Shown here: in pieces, positions 1-13,400 of the stretch
Numbering within the stretch: the first letter of the stretch is position 1
How the letters are laid out: every line of letters starts with the position of its first letter
DNA from: Acanthornis magna
Taxonomy: Eukaryota; Chordata; Aves; Passeriformes; Acanthizidae
Length of the DNA stretch: 64,000 bases
NCBI GenBank assembly: GCA_036785705.1
Contig: JAWUZG010000032.1
Location: 17,231,501 to 17,295,500 of the forward strand
Reading direction: 5' to 3'
Made by a program: the position numbers and the translations under genes
Notes under the pieces: generated by a model
What the model was told of the DNA's origin: nothing
The model's database searches: none
The model's input: only the letters and a program-made list of their open reading frames with translations

Positions 1-1444
1 TAACCTCTTCTTGGTTAGGCTGAAAATTCCAGTATAATGCTGCTTCCCATCTTAACCAGATCCTGTTTATAAGGTGAGGATGACGGCTTTACGTGTTACA
101 GGAATTGTTTTGTACCAAAGCAGAGAACAAAAGGAGCAATGGCAGGAATGGGACAAAAATGCTACATGAATGGTGTAGTGCATCCTCGCAGCCAGGGAGA
201 GATGGGCTGGTTGAGGGTAGATTCTTCCATCTCAGGAGAGACTACTGATGAGAATGCCAACAAGACAGAAATGAAATAGAAAGCTAGGTCACTGAGACTA
301 CTAAATGCCAAGAGGCACAAAAAAAAACATATGCAGAAAAGCTCATTAATCATAAAATACCCTCCTGTGCCTTGCATTGGGGATCCAAAATAAACACTGG
401 AGTTTTAAACTCTTTTCAAGAAATTACACCACAACTACATGAATTCTGGATGTATCCATGTTTGGGTTTCTAGGCAATAAGACTTCAGTATAACTCTATT
501 CCATGCCAGGTACTAGTTTTAAAATGGAAGTCAGACCGCCTTGACATGTGATGGTGGGAGGTCTGCAATACTGCAAATGACCAAATAAGTGTACTTCTCT
601 GAAGACACTGTGGGATTCCCCCCCACACTTGTATGAGAAGCAGCTGCTTCTTTTTGGTGGTGGTGTTCGGGTGTTTTTCATGTAAATGCACTTCCCCTTC
701 TCCAGAAAATGTTCCCAGGGTATTGTGGCACCCTGAGACTAAGTTTTGCATGGCATCTCGCTTGAAAGGAAAAATGAAGTTTTCTCCTGCAGAGAACTGA
801 GGAGACTCCACAGCCAGGGTCTTCCCAGAGAAGAGCAGCAACATACTGCCAGAGGAAAGCAGAGGTCAGGATCTCAGAACTGACCTCAGGATTTCCAGTC
901 TTCTTACCTAAGAACAATGCTACACTAGCACAATACATGCCTGCAGGTTTGAGATGTGAAAACGAGGTCCCTACAATTAAATGCTAGAGCAAGCTATGGT
1001 GCCTAATGTAAAAAAGAGGACCCAACTATGTCAGGTTTTTGGAAAACTGCTCAGCAAGGACAGTTCATTGCATAAGGTCCAATTGTAAGGTATGACTGTC
1101 ATGTAAGGGTGTAAGAACAGTTTTCTCTCTAGCTTTTGCCATTAGTGGTAACTCCATGTGGAAGGTCATTTTTGCTGGGGACCAAATGACATTGCTGCAG
1201 ACTAAGAAGAGCAAACAAAACTGAAGGGTGCAGACCCTATTGTGTGTACCTGCAGCAACTCCAGCTCAACACATGTCCATCTTCCTCTGTCTCCTTGACC
1301 TCCTTCATCTCCTCTACTGCAATTCACTGACCCCTTACTTTTACCACTTATGAACAACACAGCTAAATGACTGAGTTTGAAACATCTTTGAAGAAAGTTG
1401 TCTTTTCTCTAAGCTGAACATTTCATTGACAGGGGATTTATCAA
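1..1444. other. Non-coding flank, no feature seen
   Basis: Unique-looking, stop-rich sequence with no exon, RNA gene or repeat that I can support. Open frames on either strand are short and of unremarkable composition. If the minus-strand donor at 18,554 is real, this lies inside the first intron of that gene. Confidence 0.6.
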
Positions 1445-1992
1445 AATCATAGGATTGCTTAGGTTGGAAAAGACTTCTAAGATCATCAAGTCCAAACATT
1501 AAACCAGCACTGACAAATCCCACACTAAATAATGATGTCCCCAAATGCCACATTTATACGTCTTTTAAATACCTTGAGGGATAGAGCCGAGCACTGCCCT
1601 GGGCAGCCTGTTCCAATGCTTAACAACCCTTTCCATGAAGGAATTTTTCCTAATATCCAAAAAACACCTTCTCTGATGCAATTTGAGGCAATTTGCTCTT
1701 GTCCCATTGCTTGTTACTTGGGAGAAGAGACTGACCCCCACCTCTCCACCATCTCCTCTCAAGTAGGTGTTAGAGAACAATACGGTCCCTCCTGAGCCTC
1801 CAGGCTGAACAACCTCAGCTGCTCCTCCTGAGATGTGTATTTCAGACCAGCTTTGTTGCCCTTCTGCGCGCACACTTTGGCACCTCAAACAAGTCCTTCT
1901 TGTCGTGAGGGTCACAAAACTGAACATAGCATTTAAGGAGTGTCCTCCCCAGTGCCAAGCACAGGGAGATGAGCACTTCCCCAGACCTGCCA
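1445..1992 (-). mobile_element. CR1 LINE fragment, 5'-truncated, avian type
   Basis: The low-coordinate edge carries the bird CR1 3' terminus read in reverse: 'aatcatagga', then 'ggttggaaaagac' and 'gatcatcaagtccaa'. Moving right, the sequence follows the CR1 ORF2 3' end. The minus strand encodes the C-terminal signature VVKHWNRLPR (about 1,590-1,620), then LDIRKNSF. Near 1,920 come the 'aaactgaacatagcatttaagg' and 'cccagtgccaagcacaggg' segments. The reading frame breaks (VFKRRINVAFGD continues in another frame), so this is a dead copy. The 5' truncation near 1,992 is usual for CR1, which inserts by target-primed reverse transcription. The left edge is clear; the right edge is approximate. 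Confidence 0.93.
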
Positions 1993-4900
1993 TTAAAAGC
2001 TGTTCTGATGCAAGCGGATGTAGAGTAAATGTTTGCAGAGAGGAGAGGGTAAGCCAGGAGCCTTCAGATGAAAACCTGGCAGCCCTCTGGAGAAGCCCCA
2101 TGTGAGCCCATACGTTCAGCTCAAGTTACCAGCTATGGATGACTGCAGAACCATGAGATTTTTGCTTAGCCAAGCAGGAATATGGCTGCCCTACCCGTGG
2201 TTTTACAGCAGCAAGAATGACAGTGACACAGTCCAACACAAGGTGTGCCACAGCGCCACCAGAAGAGCAATGTTCGCGATGTTCTTCCCTCCAGCTGCTG
2301 CGTAAGGCACGGAGCAGAGTCCTCCGACCAAAAACGCACAGTGCACAGAGGTGGAAGAGCCTTTCTTTCCTTGCTTGAAACCTACCAGAACAATAACCAC
2401 CTCACAAAGGACACCACAAAACTTAGCATCCTCATTGCTGATGTCTGTAGTACCACAATTCTGGCTCCTGGTGCCTGGTCCATATGTATTTCAGACAGGG
2501 CAAGGGGAATACCCTTATTTTAGTGACTAATTCAGGTGTCATAACAGGCATGTTCTCTGTTCACCATAAGCCTCCTTTGTATCTAATGAGTGCATCTAGG
2601 AGGAAAGGGAGTAAAGGAAGGAAGATATTCTGCATTTATGTTTCCATTAATTCAGCATGAGAAACAGATCAAATGTTCACTTATTCTGCGTTCCAGGACA
2701 CTTCTTCCAGATACTATATATAGTTCCTCAGATACCAGCATCTCCCTCACCTACATATTCACACTAATCCATATAAAACTATGAGTCATTACACAAAGTT
2801 CCATCCAGAAGAGTAAGCCATTCATCCTTTGGGGGAGGAGGAGGAGAGGGGAAATTAAGAGCTGTTTCCAATTTAATTGGCAGACTTTACATTTTTGTTC
2901 TACTTCCACTGGAAAGTGTGGTGCTAATTTTTCTGCCACGGCAACCACAGTGAGATCTCAATCTGCTTCATTTACGTCTACCAGCAGGACTGCTAAAAAA
3001 ATAAAATAAATCAGAACTGTATTTGCCATGTGCCTCTGGTCAGCATGCAAGTTCTATGTGCTGAACTAACACTCATGTTATTTCAGGGACTCAAATGTTT
3101 TAAAACTCCCTGCAACTGCTAAGCGCCTTTTTCAACAGCTCAAGCCTTGGTGTGGTATTCTTGAGAGCACAATGCCCTCTGAACTCGTTTTGAAAAAGAA
3201 AGAAAAGTACCATGAATTCACTCACAGTGCTCTGCAGCATACCCTTGACTTTGACTTTCATACAGTAAAGCACATTAATGCCCCACCCTGTCTTTTTACT
3301 GTATATTCTAGTCAAAAACATGGTTTCCTGTAAGCAAGCAGCTCTTTTTTGGGGTAATTTTGAAGGTCACTTAGGAAGCAGCAAATTAGAACAGGCATGT
3401 GGTTTTAATTCCTACAGCATCTACTTTTACACAGGAGTTTTAATTATGTGTTTCCCTTTCCAATGTGACAGAGGACTGGACTTTGACTGTCTTCTCATTT
3501 TTACTCTTTGTATAATTTCTGATTTTTTTCTCAGATGTTTCTTGGCTTTGCACCTTCTTCTCTCTCATTTTCTAATTCAATGACTCCAGCCTGGCAGCTG
3601 CACATAACACTTATGACTATTTCAACTCAACCTCCCTCGTCTCGTTCCTTTTTGCAAACAGCCCTTAAATCATTGTCTTTGCCTCCTGAGCAATTCAGGG
3701 GCCATTCCTACTGACTGCATTACCAGAGAGGTGTGAGTGTTCCATTGGTGCAGGGACCATCCATCACCCTGCAGCGCTGAGTTGGGTTAATTCCACAGGC
3801 GCTGCTGAGCTCCCAGGACCATCAGCAAGGTAGCAGGGAGCAGCAAATCCTCTGGCAGAGGACTGGAACCTTCTGCTTGTGCTGCTCCTGGAGCTCCTGC
3901 AGCGCTCGAGGAGGAACACTTGGGACACCTGATCTGTACATGGATTTAGGCAAGTGGATTGCAGGGTTACAAAGAACGGCAACCTGAAGTCCAAATAATA
4001 CACAAAAGACACCAAATCAGCAGTCTTCCTGCAGGAGATAAACTTAAGCCAAATTGCTATGAGACTTTCAGCACCTTTTCCCAAATTAAATCAATTTAAT
4101 TCTGTGTGACTTTGCTAATGATTCATGGATCCTGCTACATCTTTGTGGAACATTAAATTTGCCTGCAGTTACTCCCTTTCAAAACATATCAAGCCTTAAG
4201 GCTTCCACAGTGGCTGTGTATCAACATTTCCTAAAGTGTCAAACACGCAGAGAAGAACTACTGTTGGGTCCTTCAGTAGCCATCTCAATTGACAAGGAGA
4301 TCGGAGGTGGCACAAACATCAGAAAGACTGCCCTGCACCTCTGATATCTAACAGCTACATTTGACCGTTCAGCTTGCTCAAGCTCCCCTAGAGCAGAGCA
4401 TTTGGCACTCCTGTCAACCGAGCTAATGCCAAATATTCTAGGTACCTCCATGGGAAAAACACACTTCTCTTCATAAAAAAGAGGAGTGCGTAAACTATAT
4501 CCTGCTCCATTGAAGTACAGGACATGAACTAAAAAAAAAAAAAAGAAGAAAAAACACAGGCAATAAAGCAGCACAATCTCCTAAGAAAGAAGGGTGTTAC
4601 ATCAGTCAGAGGAATGTACATGTGTAGGACTGCTCCCTTCCACCTCCTTCACAACCTAGCATGTGCAATTTTCTCCAGTGTAGCTTGCTGGGCTATAGTG
4701 TTTCATCTGAAATGTAAGGGAATATGAGCCACATGCAATACATTCAACAAATATTCAAGGCATTAAGAGGCACCTGAACAGTTCAGGAAAATTACAAGCC
4801 CTCACATAAAGACTTCGAAATAACAAGGAAACAAATCTGTACTTGCAAATGTTAATACCAAGCTTCTTGGGGTACGGCTGCAGAAGAAAGGCATCTCATC

Positions 4901-5284
4901 TACAGAGAGAGTGTTTCCTCACAAACTCCAGGTATTTAATCTTTCTATTTTGTTTCAAGACTCTCCAACAGCTTGTATTAAGTATTTAAAAACTTATAAA
5001 CTATGAAACTATTTTGTCTCAAAATGCGACCTTTGAAAGGCAAAAATACATACTCTTAGCTGATGAGTAATCAGGGAAAACTTTCTTTTTCTTTTAAAAA
5101 CGAAGTTATGCTTCTTGCCCTCTAAAAATTATGGAAACTTTTAAAGGGAGAAAACGAAAATGCCATGAAGGAAAAAAAAAAAAAAGAAGAAATGCAACAC
5201 TAGATAATTTTAAACACATCGCATACCTAAAAAGGGCATATTAAACCACAACCTTAGTCATAAACCTCCAGTGAGTGCAAAGAC
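1993..5284. other. Non-coding stretch
   Basis: No supported gene or RNA. The only low-complexity tracts are a short poly(A) near 4,530 and an A-rich run near 5,170. Open frames on both strands lack splice signals or recognisable motifs. Confidence 0.55.
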
Positions 5285-5440
5285 AAAGTACCGCGGGCGC
5301 GACACGCAGCCGCTTGGCTGTCGGCGAGGCAGCGGCTTTGCGCTCACAACACACGCCAAAGGAAATGGGTGTCGTACCTCGCTTGCCTCCAGCATCTCCC
5401 CCTCCACCCCCCACCCTCCCGACCACCTGTAGCAGCCTCA
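5285..5440. promoter_or_regulatory. Isolated CpG-rich patch, possible alternative promoter
   Basis: About 13 CpG dinucleotides fall in roughly 95 bp (5,290-5,385), against a CpG-poor background for kilobases on either side. A C-rich tract follows at 5,398-5,422. On the minus strand a splice-donor-like GAG|GTACGA has its last exon base at 5,378, with the CpG patch just downstream. That layout could fit a small alternative first exon of the minus-strand gene. It could also be an unmethylated enhancer or chance. No TATA box or coding ORF is attached. Confidence 0.3.
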
Positions 5441-6562
5441 GAGGAAGCAGACATGCTCCCACATACTTTCCAGCTATGCTGTGCCAGCTGCAAAGTATGC
5501 ACGCAGCCAGCAGCACACGTGTGAAAATACATACATGGAGTACCGGCTTCGGGTCTCTCTGCAATGATTAAACCTCTTCTGTGGGCAAGTCAGACTTACT
5601 TTCTCATTTTTTAATTTAAAAAACAAACCAGAAAAGCAGCCCAAGGAGCAAAAGAGACCTCCTCCATTGCATTTGTGCCCTTTCCCTTTTCCCCCCACAC
5701 GCACACCTACCCACACCTACGTCGTGCTGGAAAAAGGCTGTAATCATGGCATTATCACTATTGTGTCCTGGGTACAGGGAGCTGTGGTTTTGAGATTAAA
5801 CACCCAGTAAAGAAATGTTACCCTTTTGATCAGAATTTTCCATAAGCAATTGAACATTGGTTAGGAAAATAAAATAGAGAGATGTCTAAATTTCCTCTCA
5901 TGCTCAGATGCGGCTGTATGGTTGAGATCGCTTCCCCACGATAAGCTAAAATTAGGGCAAAAAGGACACACACCAAAAGTGCTTGAGAGAAGATGCCTGG
6001 CTGTGGGGGCTGTGCTGCTGGGGACACTAGGCACTGGTGCCAGGACAGCACAATCTGGTTTGGGGGCTTTCCTTGAAGGTGCCAGAAGGGCAGCCTGCCT
6101 CCACCAGCTCCAAATACACTGCTATAGGTATCTTTTCATCAGAGGTCAGTCTTTAAGAAGAAAAAAGAGAAAGGAGGAAAAAAAAAAAAAAAAATCACAT
6201 GACACCCCCACTCCCGTGAAACACCCAGCAGCCACGGAGAAAGAAGTTTTATGACTGTAAACCCCAAAAAAGAAAGGAGCAGAAAAAAGATGCAGGGAAA
6301 GCAACTCATTTTCCAAGCGTCCTCTGGAAACTCTTGGGGTGCTTTGCATATTCTGCAACAACAATCTTCTCTCTTTGAGCCATTTCATCTTAGCCAATAT
6401 GCTGGGGGAGGGACCCATGGGTGGGGAGGGAGTTAAAAATAAAAACAAACACTGAAAAGCTATTTGTAAACTGTTTCACCCCAGCGAACCCTTCAACTCG
6501 CGGTTTCTCTAACCGACTGCACAGCACACCTGCACAGCGAGTCAGGGCAGGAGACACCCCTC
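5441..6562. other. Non-coding stretch with poly(A) tract
   Basis: An A-rich tract lies at 6,166-6,194. CpG frequency rises modestly from about 6,480, leading into the TATA-containing segment. No coding region is supported. Confidence 0.5.
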
Positions 6563-6676
6563 TATAAATACCCGGGAGATCCCTCGCCCAGCTGCACCTC
6601 CTTGGGCACCTCTCTCTGGGGGATGATGGCACCAGCGTGCCCATCTTCCTGGGAACGTCCTAAACTTTACAGTCAG
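6563..6676 (+). promoter_or_regulatory. TATA box plus possible short first exon
   Basis: A consensus TATAAATA sits at 6,563-6,570. A start site about 27 bp downstream (near 6,590, 'gcccagc') would be at normal spacing. Two adjacent ATGs follow at 6,623 and 6,626; the second has A at -3 and G at +4. The frame from 6,623 reads MMAPACPSSWERPKLYSQ, 18 codons, and ends exactly at a consensus donor CAG|GTAACA (last exon base 6,676). Local CpG content is raised from about 6,480 to 6,660. TATA, Kozak ATG and an in-phase donor line up, but each signal alone is common by chance. I know no protein with this N-terminus. Confidence 0.25.
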
Positions 6677-9600
6677 GTAACAAATGGAAGGTGGGCAGGG
6701 GACAAAACCAAATAAATATACCTATATCCTCAGATAAAAATGCCCTGAATACGATTTCAGCTTTGCAACAGTCAACACTGCCTTTACCTGGGTTTCATCA
6801 TGTTCAAGGTCTCAGGCACCTGGTCATCTCTCCTTCACCCCACCATCTCTGACTGGCCAAAGAAAGCAGCTGTGCCAGGTGTTACCCAGTACAGCTGCAA
6901 ATCCTACAGCCTCCTCCACCCCATCCAGGTGACCTGCAACCTGAAGTGCCAACTCTGGCAATTAAGTGATCCCCCAAACACTGCACACTCCCATGAAAGC
7001 CAGGTGCCCATCTCCTCCAGCATCACTTCAGTGCTCTGGGTCTGTTGCCCAGCATCAACCGCAGGACATTTGGAGCAAAAGGCTGGGAGCAAAGACATTC
7101 CTCACAGTTCTGGTTTATTCACAGTCACACAAAAGAGCACTAATTCTCACCTCTGGGCGGACTACTACTTTAAAGAAACAAACAAAAAACCACCAAGCAA
7201 ATCCTAAACCACCTTCAGGCAGTGAATCAGCCATTGCTTGAGTCACGCATGTACAGCGTGCACCAAACTCAACAGAGAGCTGCACCACCGACCTCAGCCT
7301 TTGCTCTTCTCTGCCTGCCCACCCCCACCACCCCCACTCCACCCCTCACACCCCAAAACTAGCAAGGAGACAAGCTTCTCCACAATGCTCTGAAGGTTTA
7401 AATCAGAAATCCGCAATCAATGCTGGTGTGGGCATAGACATCCTATGTGTGGTGGGGGACTGCATTAACTAACACTGCTGGAAAATGTGCAGGTAACCAG
7501 GAGGGGCAAATCCCAAAGGCTGGTGTTCAAATAAGCATCCCCAGTATGGCTGTTTGTCCAAAGCTTAACCAAACTATGCAAACTTGCTGATGTGCAAAGA
7601 CTGGAAGGGAAAACCTTTCAAAAGCCCTAATTCTTCACACTGGAACATGGCTACCAGGATATTTTCAGTATTTACATGGAATGGAATTGGATTCTAGGAA
7701 TCCAGTCTGGGAAAATGGATGTTCTTCTACCTTTTCTTCAAGACCAAAACATGTTTTTCTTATTCTGACAACAGCTGTGCACAACAGAACTCTGCTATGG
7801 CCCCATCATGCTGCAGACTACAGACCCTACAACCAAAGGCTATTCCCTTCCCTCTGCCAGTGTTTGCACTGCTTGTTTACAGAACTGTGGCACCAGGAAA
7901 ACCCTAAAACCACCTGTACCAAAGCACAATCATACACAGAGAGGACAACTTCACTGCAAGAAACGGACTGTAAGTTGTGGGGGAAGAAAACAACTGGGGA
8001 AGGAACAAGAAAAAGTGTGGAGCCAAGCAAAGCACTTCGGCATTCATGTTTACCACTGCTGCCTTGCCCTACCCCTGCACATGCACACCCTCTCCAGAGC
8101 ATTCAAGTCTCATCTGCACTTGGAATTCCTTTGCTGCTGTGCGCAGTAGTCAGCAATTTCATGTTATTTTAGAGCAGACTATAAAGACTTTGGTCCTATC
8201 AACTTCTTCTGTGACATTACTGACCTTGTTGCTCTTTACTCCAGTTTCCGTAAGAAAGAAAAAAGCAGTTAAAAATTCTCAAGTGATTCAAACAAGTAGT
8301 GTGCTCCTCTTCAGAAATAACTGGCATCACCTTGAGATCAAAATATCTACCCCATTGCTATAGAAAGACTTTATAGCTTTAAGTTCTATATAGATAACAC
8401 TTTAACAGCACAATAATTTTTTTCTCCATCAAAACTAATAATGAAAAACACCAGAAATATTTGCAGCAGGCAGCTAATAACAATTACTACTTTCCTTGTA
8501 AGCTATTTTCACTAAATTAGCCTTGATAGCATCAGAATTTGTTGAGGTAGGAAACAATAGTAATTAACAAGCCATGGTAGTCTGGGGAGGGAAAGAGAAC
8601 TAAGGAGGCAGTATTTACCCCTTGAAAGAAGGAGTTGTGAAGAAAAACAAGAAACATTACACTGACTAAATAACATGTGGGTTGCTGTACAACTTGTGCA
8701 CTGCATTTGCAACCTTGTGTTTCGCTTTAGTAACTGGGGCTAGACAAAACAACTGGACTGTAGCTGTACAACACTGCATGCCAGCCCTTACTTTGATTTT
8801 ACGAAAGTAAAATGGTAAAAATTTTTAAGAGAAAGTTTGGAGATCATTTGAATGATACTCACAGCTTTTAAAGCTTGGAATTTGCTGGTTGGTGCATTAA
8901 GCATTACTCACTTTCTGAACAAAGTGGAAAGTTAACACAAATTGGCAGATGACTAACTGTCCAAGAAAGAGATTACTGAATGAATCACTGACTCTACTTT
9001 TAGTCTAATAATAAGACAAATGAAGAGGACCAAGAAGGGGAAAAAGACAAACAAAAAAATTTCCTTGCAGAGTGTTTAAATTTGCATTGCCCATGATTTT
9101 CCAGCTATGACAAACTATGCATACATTTCATAATTTACCACGGGTTTTACATTGGGGCTAGCTTACTGATATGCCTCACGATTACTTCACACCATCACTT
9201 AATTTGGATTTCTGTAAGAACCTGGCTCCACACTTTCCCTTGGTACACATTTAATAAGTTACGGGCACAAATTAAGGGATTGGGAATGAAGTTAAATTGC
9301 TGCGTTGAGTCACAAGCACTTGGCAGGGTACAGGTTCCACACACTGAAGTACCTCAGGCATAGCAGATACCTGAAGCTGACCTGAAGCAGAATTTAGGCT
9401 TCCCAGCTCAAGAAAATGACCTAACCAAAAGCCTCCTGACATTTTCATTTTTGCTGCTCAGGTTCTGGTGAAATGTTTGCCTAATGCACAACCAGCATTC
9501 AGCTGTGCAGGAAATTGCCCCAGGTGCTGCTCAGGAACATAGGTAAGAGGCAGCAGTGTCATCCCCCTCCCAAACAAAAGCCATCCAGCTCCAGCAGCCT

Positions 9601-10205
9601 AGTGGGGTGAAAGCTACGGACAGCAAAATCTAGGAGGTCTGGGTTTGCCCCATTTACCAATCTGCACGCTCACTGCTCCCCCTGTCTTTCCCACATTAGC
9701 TCTGCTGCTCTTTGGACCTGTGGTCTTACTCATCAAATTACCTAGGAAAATTAGGCAGGGTTAAGAAAACGATAAATTGATATGTACTAGGTTGAAAAGC
9801 TGAATCAGCTCAGCAAAACACAACAAGCACATGGCCAAGCAGGACCCCCTACTCTCACCCAGTGGCACAAGGTGCTACCAGTTCCTAATTTCACCCTCTT
9901 GTTTTGAAGAATGGCATTATACTCCCTCCCTCACCTGAGTAAATTCAAGTCACTCAGGTCATCTGTTGAACCTGTTACTCAACATTGCTTGCCATCATCC
10001 CCAGAGTGATGAAAGGCAAAAAGACACAAGGGTTTAGGATTGCAGCCACATGGTTCAAAAAAACTCTCCATAGTCACCAGGTCTGCTCATCTCCTCACAT
10101 GTAACAGATTGAAAATTCTCAAGAGCTCATCACATCTGGGAGATCGGTGACATGACCGTGTTGCATAAGGCCAGAAGCCAGAATCAGGTAGGAATTAGAA
10201 CAGTT
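6677..10205. other. Non-coding stretch
   Basis: Several short open frames (for example near 7,680-8,360) show no domain, signal or splice structure that would make them credible. The part from 8,400 to 9,800 is AT-rich and featureless to my eye. Confidence 0.5.
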
Positions 10206-10448
10206 ATAGAATCACAGAATAGTGTGGGGTGGAAGGATCTTCAGGATCATCTAGTTCCAAACCCACTGTCGCGGGCAGGGACGCCTTCCAGTAGACCAGG
10301 TTTCCCTAAGTTCCATCCAACTTGGCCTTGAACACTTCCAGGGATGGGGCATCCACAGCTTCTCTGGGCAACCTGTTCCAGTGCCTCACCATCCTCACAG
10401 AAGAGAATTTCCTTCCAATATCTAATTTAAACCCACCCTCTTTCAGTT
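10206..10448 (-). mobile_element. CR1 LINE 3' fragment, avian type
   Basis: The left edge shows the tail 'tagaatcacagaata', then 'ggggtggaaggatcttcagg' and 'gatcatctagttccaa', the classic bird CR1 3' end on the minus strand. The copy continues through 'ggccttgaacacttccaggg', 'ggcaacctgttccagtgcct' and 'aaacccaccctctttcagtt' before stopping near 10,448. It is about 240 bp, strongly 5'-truncated, and still close to the bird consensus as I remember it, so probably fairly young. Confidence 0.95.
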
Positions 10449-13400
10449 ATGTGAATATTTGCAGGAGATAGTACTTCTGCAATTTGTTAACACCAAAGAC
10501 TCATTTGATTGAGTTCTGCTGTTCTCTAAGGTTTTTTCAACTGTCTCTTGAAAACACAAGTCAGAAATAAATATCCCAAACCTCTCATGCCCTGGGAAGC
10601 ATGAGAACAACCTTCAGGAGATGGAGCATGATGCTGTGATAGTCACTGCACATTGGGGACCAGATGTCCCACGGCCAGCTCTAAGTCTTTTAACGAGTTT
10701 TGGTTTAATTTGATGCATTATCCATGTCCCTGACAGACTCCACAGCAAACTTAACACACAAAAATTAACCCTAGGCATAGAGTGAGTAATTTCCTGCCAA
10801 TTTAGTTCTCACGGTTGGCCCACTGTTGGATGAGACAGGTGCCAGGGAAAGCAAAGGCAAGGAGAGGAGATGCTGAACAGAATCACAGTCCCAAATTCAG
10901 CAGCAACACTGTCAGCTGCCCTTCACAGGTCCAGCCCTCAGTGATTTTGGACACAAATCCCATTTCAGAGTCAGCAGAGCTCAAAACATCAGTGAGATTT
11001 AGACACATTATTCATTTGCCATGATCCAACCTTCACAACACTTCTGATGGCATGGTTTTCTAAAGACAACCTGAAATCAGAGAGCTGAACCCATGTCCTC
11101 TTGAATTCTGAATGACCACTGACACTTTATTTTGAAGTCTTTTCCAATTATTCTTCTGTGAACTTCAATAAGAAATGTCCATAAATAAATCCTTTAAGTT
11201 GGAATTTGGTCTTTTCTGCTATGTCCATCTGAAAATAATAAAACCTGTCTTATTGTTGCCATGTAACAAACAATTGGATTTTCACGTGCTGCAAAGTTTT
11301 ATTTCCACAGGCTTCTGCGCCTCTATTTTTAGTGCACCTCTCCCAGTAAGAGGCTACAAGACAAAGATTCTCCATCACAGTCTGGTTGCACAAGAAACTG
11401 ACAAACAGATCCAAGGTATTTCAGCACAACACAAACCAACTACATAAATATATTTAAATATTTAGTGGTAAAAAATGCCCGCTGACAATGATGGAGCTGG
11501 GATAAGTCTAGATTTTCTGAGGATCTGCCCCGAATGGATTTTGTAAAAAGCACATGCTGCTTTTAAAATAGAAGAAACAAAGAACCATCACATCCTTATA
11601 AGGAATAACTGACTAGTATAAATATTGCAACAACAGGGAAAGTAAACATGGAGGCTTCATAAATGTTGGAATTTTCACTCTAACAGGGAAGAAAATACTA
11701 GCTCTGCCTCATGTATAGTTTTTAAACCCTGTAACAACACAGGCAACTCGAAAACAGATAGCAACACTAAATATTAATGCAGCAGATCAGGAGACACTAA
11801 TTGGACTGTCATTAAAAGTACAATACCTTGAATAAAAGAATTAAAATTTGATATACTATAACACCATGAGAGGCATGCTCTGCTTACATGAAAACAAACT
11901 AACCTCGCATTCTACAAGGCACACTTTCAAACAAAAAGCAGGATGCGCTAGGGGTTGCTTCACTGCATTTAACACAGGGCAGAATCTTTACAAAAAGGTA
12001 AACAGCTGGAAGGATTTGAAAACTATTACTTTTTAAGAGAGAAATAAAATAATTTAATAGATCACTTTCTGATTTGCCCTTTTTTCAGTATCACTTTCAG
12101 TACTGGAAGATGTGCGCTTCCTTCCAGGTAATGACAGACACATCCTACAGTTGTCATTTATGTTTCAACTCCTATTTTCTGTTTACCTTCCTCTCCAGAT
12201 CCTCTGACCCCAGCTGAAACACCAATACAGGTCACTCAGCAGTCTTACTGTCCCTCTCTTTACCAGACTGGAAAAGAGGTGGAGAACAGCAGCTCAGCAA
12301 GATGAGGGAGGTAGTGTGCCAAGTCTTCCCCCACTCGACATAAATACATTATATTTTCCAGATGCGCATCTCTGACATCGAGGCTGAGGATCGGCAATAC
12401 TCTGCAGTGAAATGCAAAACACTGAGAAGGAGATAGGAAGGGGGAAGATTTTTGCACTGCAAGTGGTGGTACGAGTAGATTTTCTTTAGAGGGTACAAGA
12501 TGTTTCACTGTCACACAGTAAATCACTAAATCTTCCGTAAGTTTAAAAAAAATCTCAGAGTAATATTTTCCAACCTTTCACTAAGAGTAGGGGCCAAAAC
12601 CACACATTTTAAAGGTCTTCCACAGTTTTATTATTAGAAGTAGAAACCCTACTGATACTGATGAGTCATTTGTATTGGCGGAAACCAAGAACACCCATTT
12701 TCTTCATGTGTTATAAAGCTCTCAGTGTGGTTTTCTATTCATTACTGGTCAAAGTAGGTGACTAAAAACAAAACAAGTGACAAGAACTCACCTTGTTATT
12801 AAACCCTGCTTTATAGCAGCTGATTTTATTTATCACACTTTCAAAGACCACTTATTTTTCACCCCATTCCACAAGAAAAATACACAAAAGACAACTATGA
12901 ATCTAAACTCCCTGACAGTAAATCCAGAACTGCAGATGGCTAATTCACTCCACTTCTGCAAAGGCTTTTGTGATCAGCTAAGAAAGAAAGAAGAAAGGAG
13001 GGAAGAAAAAAAAACCACCACCACAAGAAGATCGGTTAAAAATCATCAGTCAGCAGCAGCTATCATTTTAGGGTCCTTATGAGTAATCAGAATAGAGTCT
13101 GTAAATAAAGAAGCAGTTGTACAAGAGTGTGAGCAGATGAAGGAATCCTTTCATGCTAGCAGTCAGTGATATTGACACACAGGAGGTAAAAACCAGACTA
13201 AGAAATAGCAAAATTTTGAAAATTAAAGATAACTAAACCCAGGTTTTTTAAAGTTTAATCAGAATTCCTTGCTGGCTTTAAAGAAGGTCTCTGCCATAAA
13301 AAAGGGCAGAGGGTGGGAGACTCCCCAGCACAGCTTGCATTTCGAAAGGGAAAACACAATTCATAGGCTAGACCTGCCATACCCAAATTTGGAACGATGC

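Noticed and set aside
1565..2101. 178-codon minus-strand frame as a host gene
   Set aside because: Its C-terminal half is CR1 ORF2 (VVKHWNRLPR); the rest is CR1 read in a shifted frame plus flank.
12340..12450. Acceptor-like 'tattttccag' followed by a short frame
   Set aside because: The frame stops within 30 codons and no donor follows.
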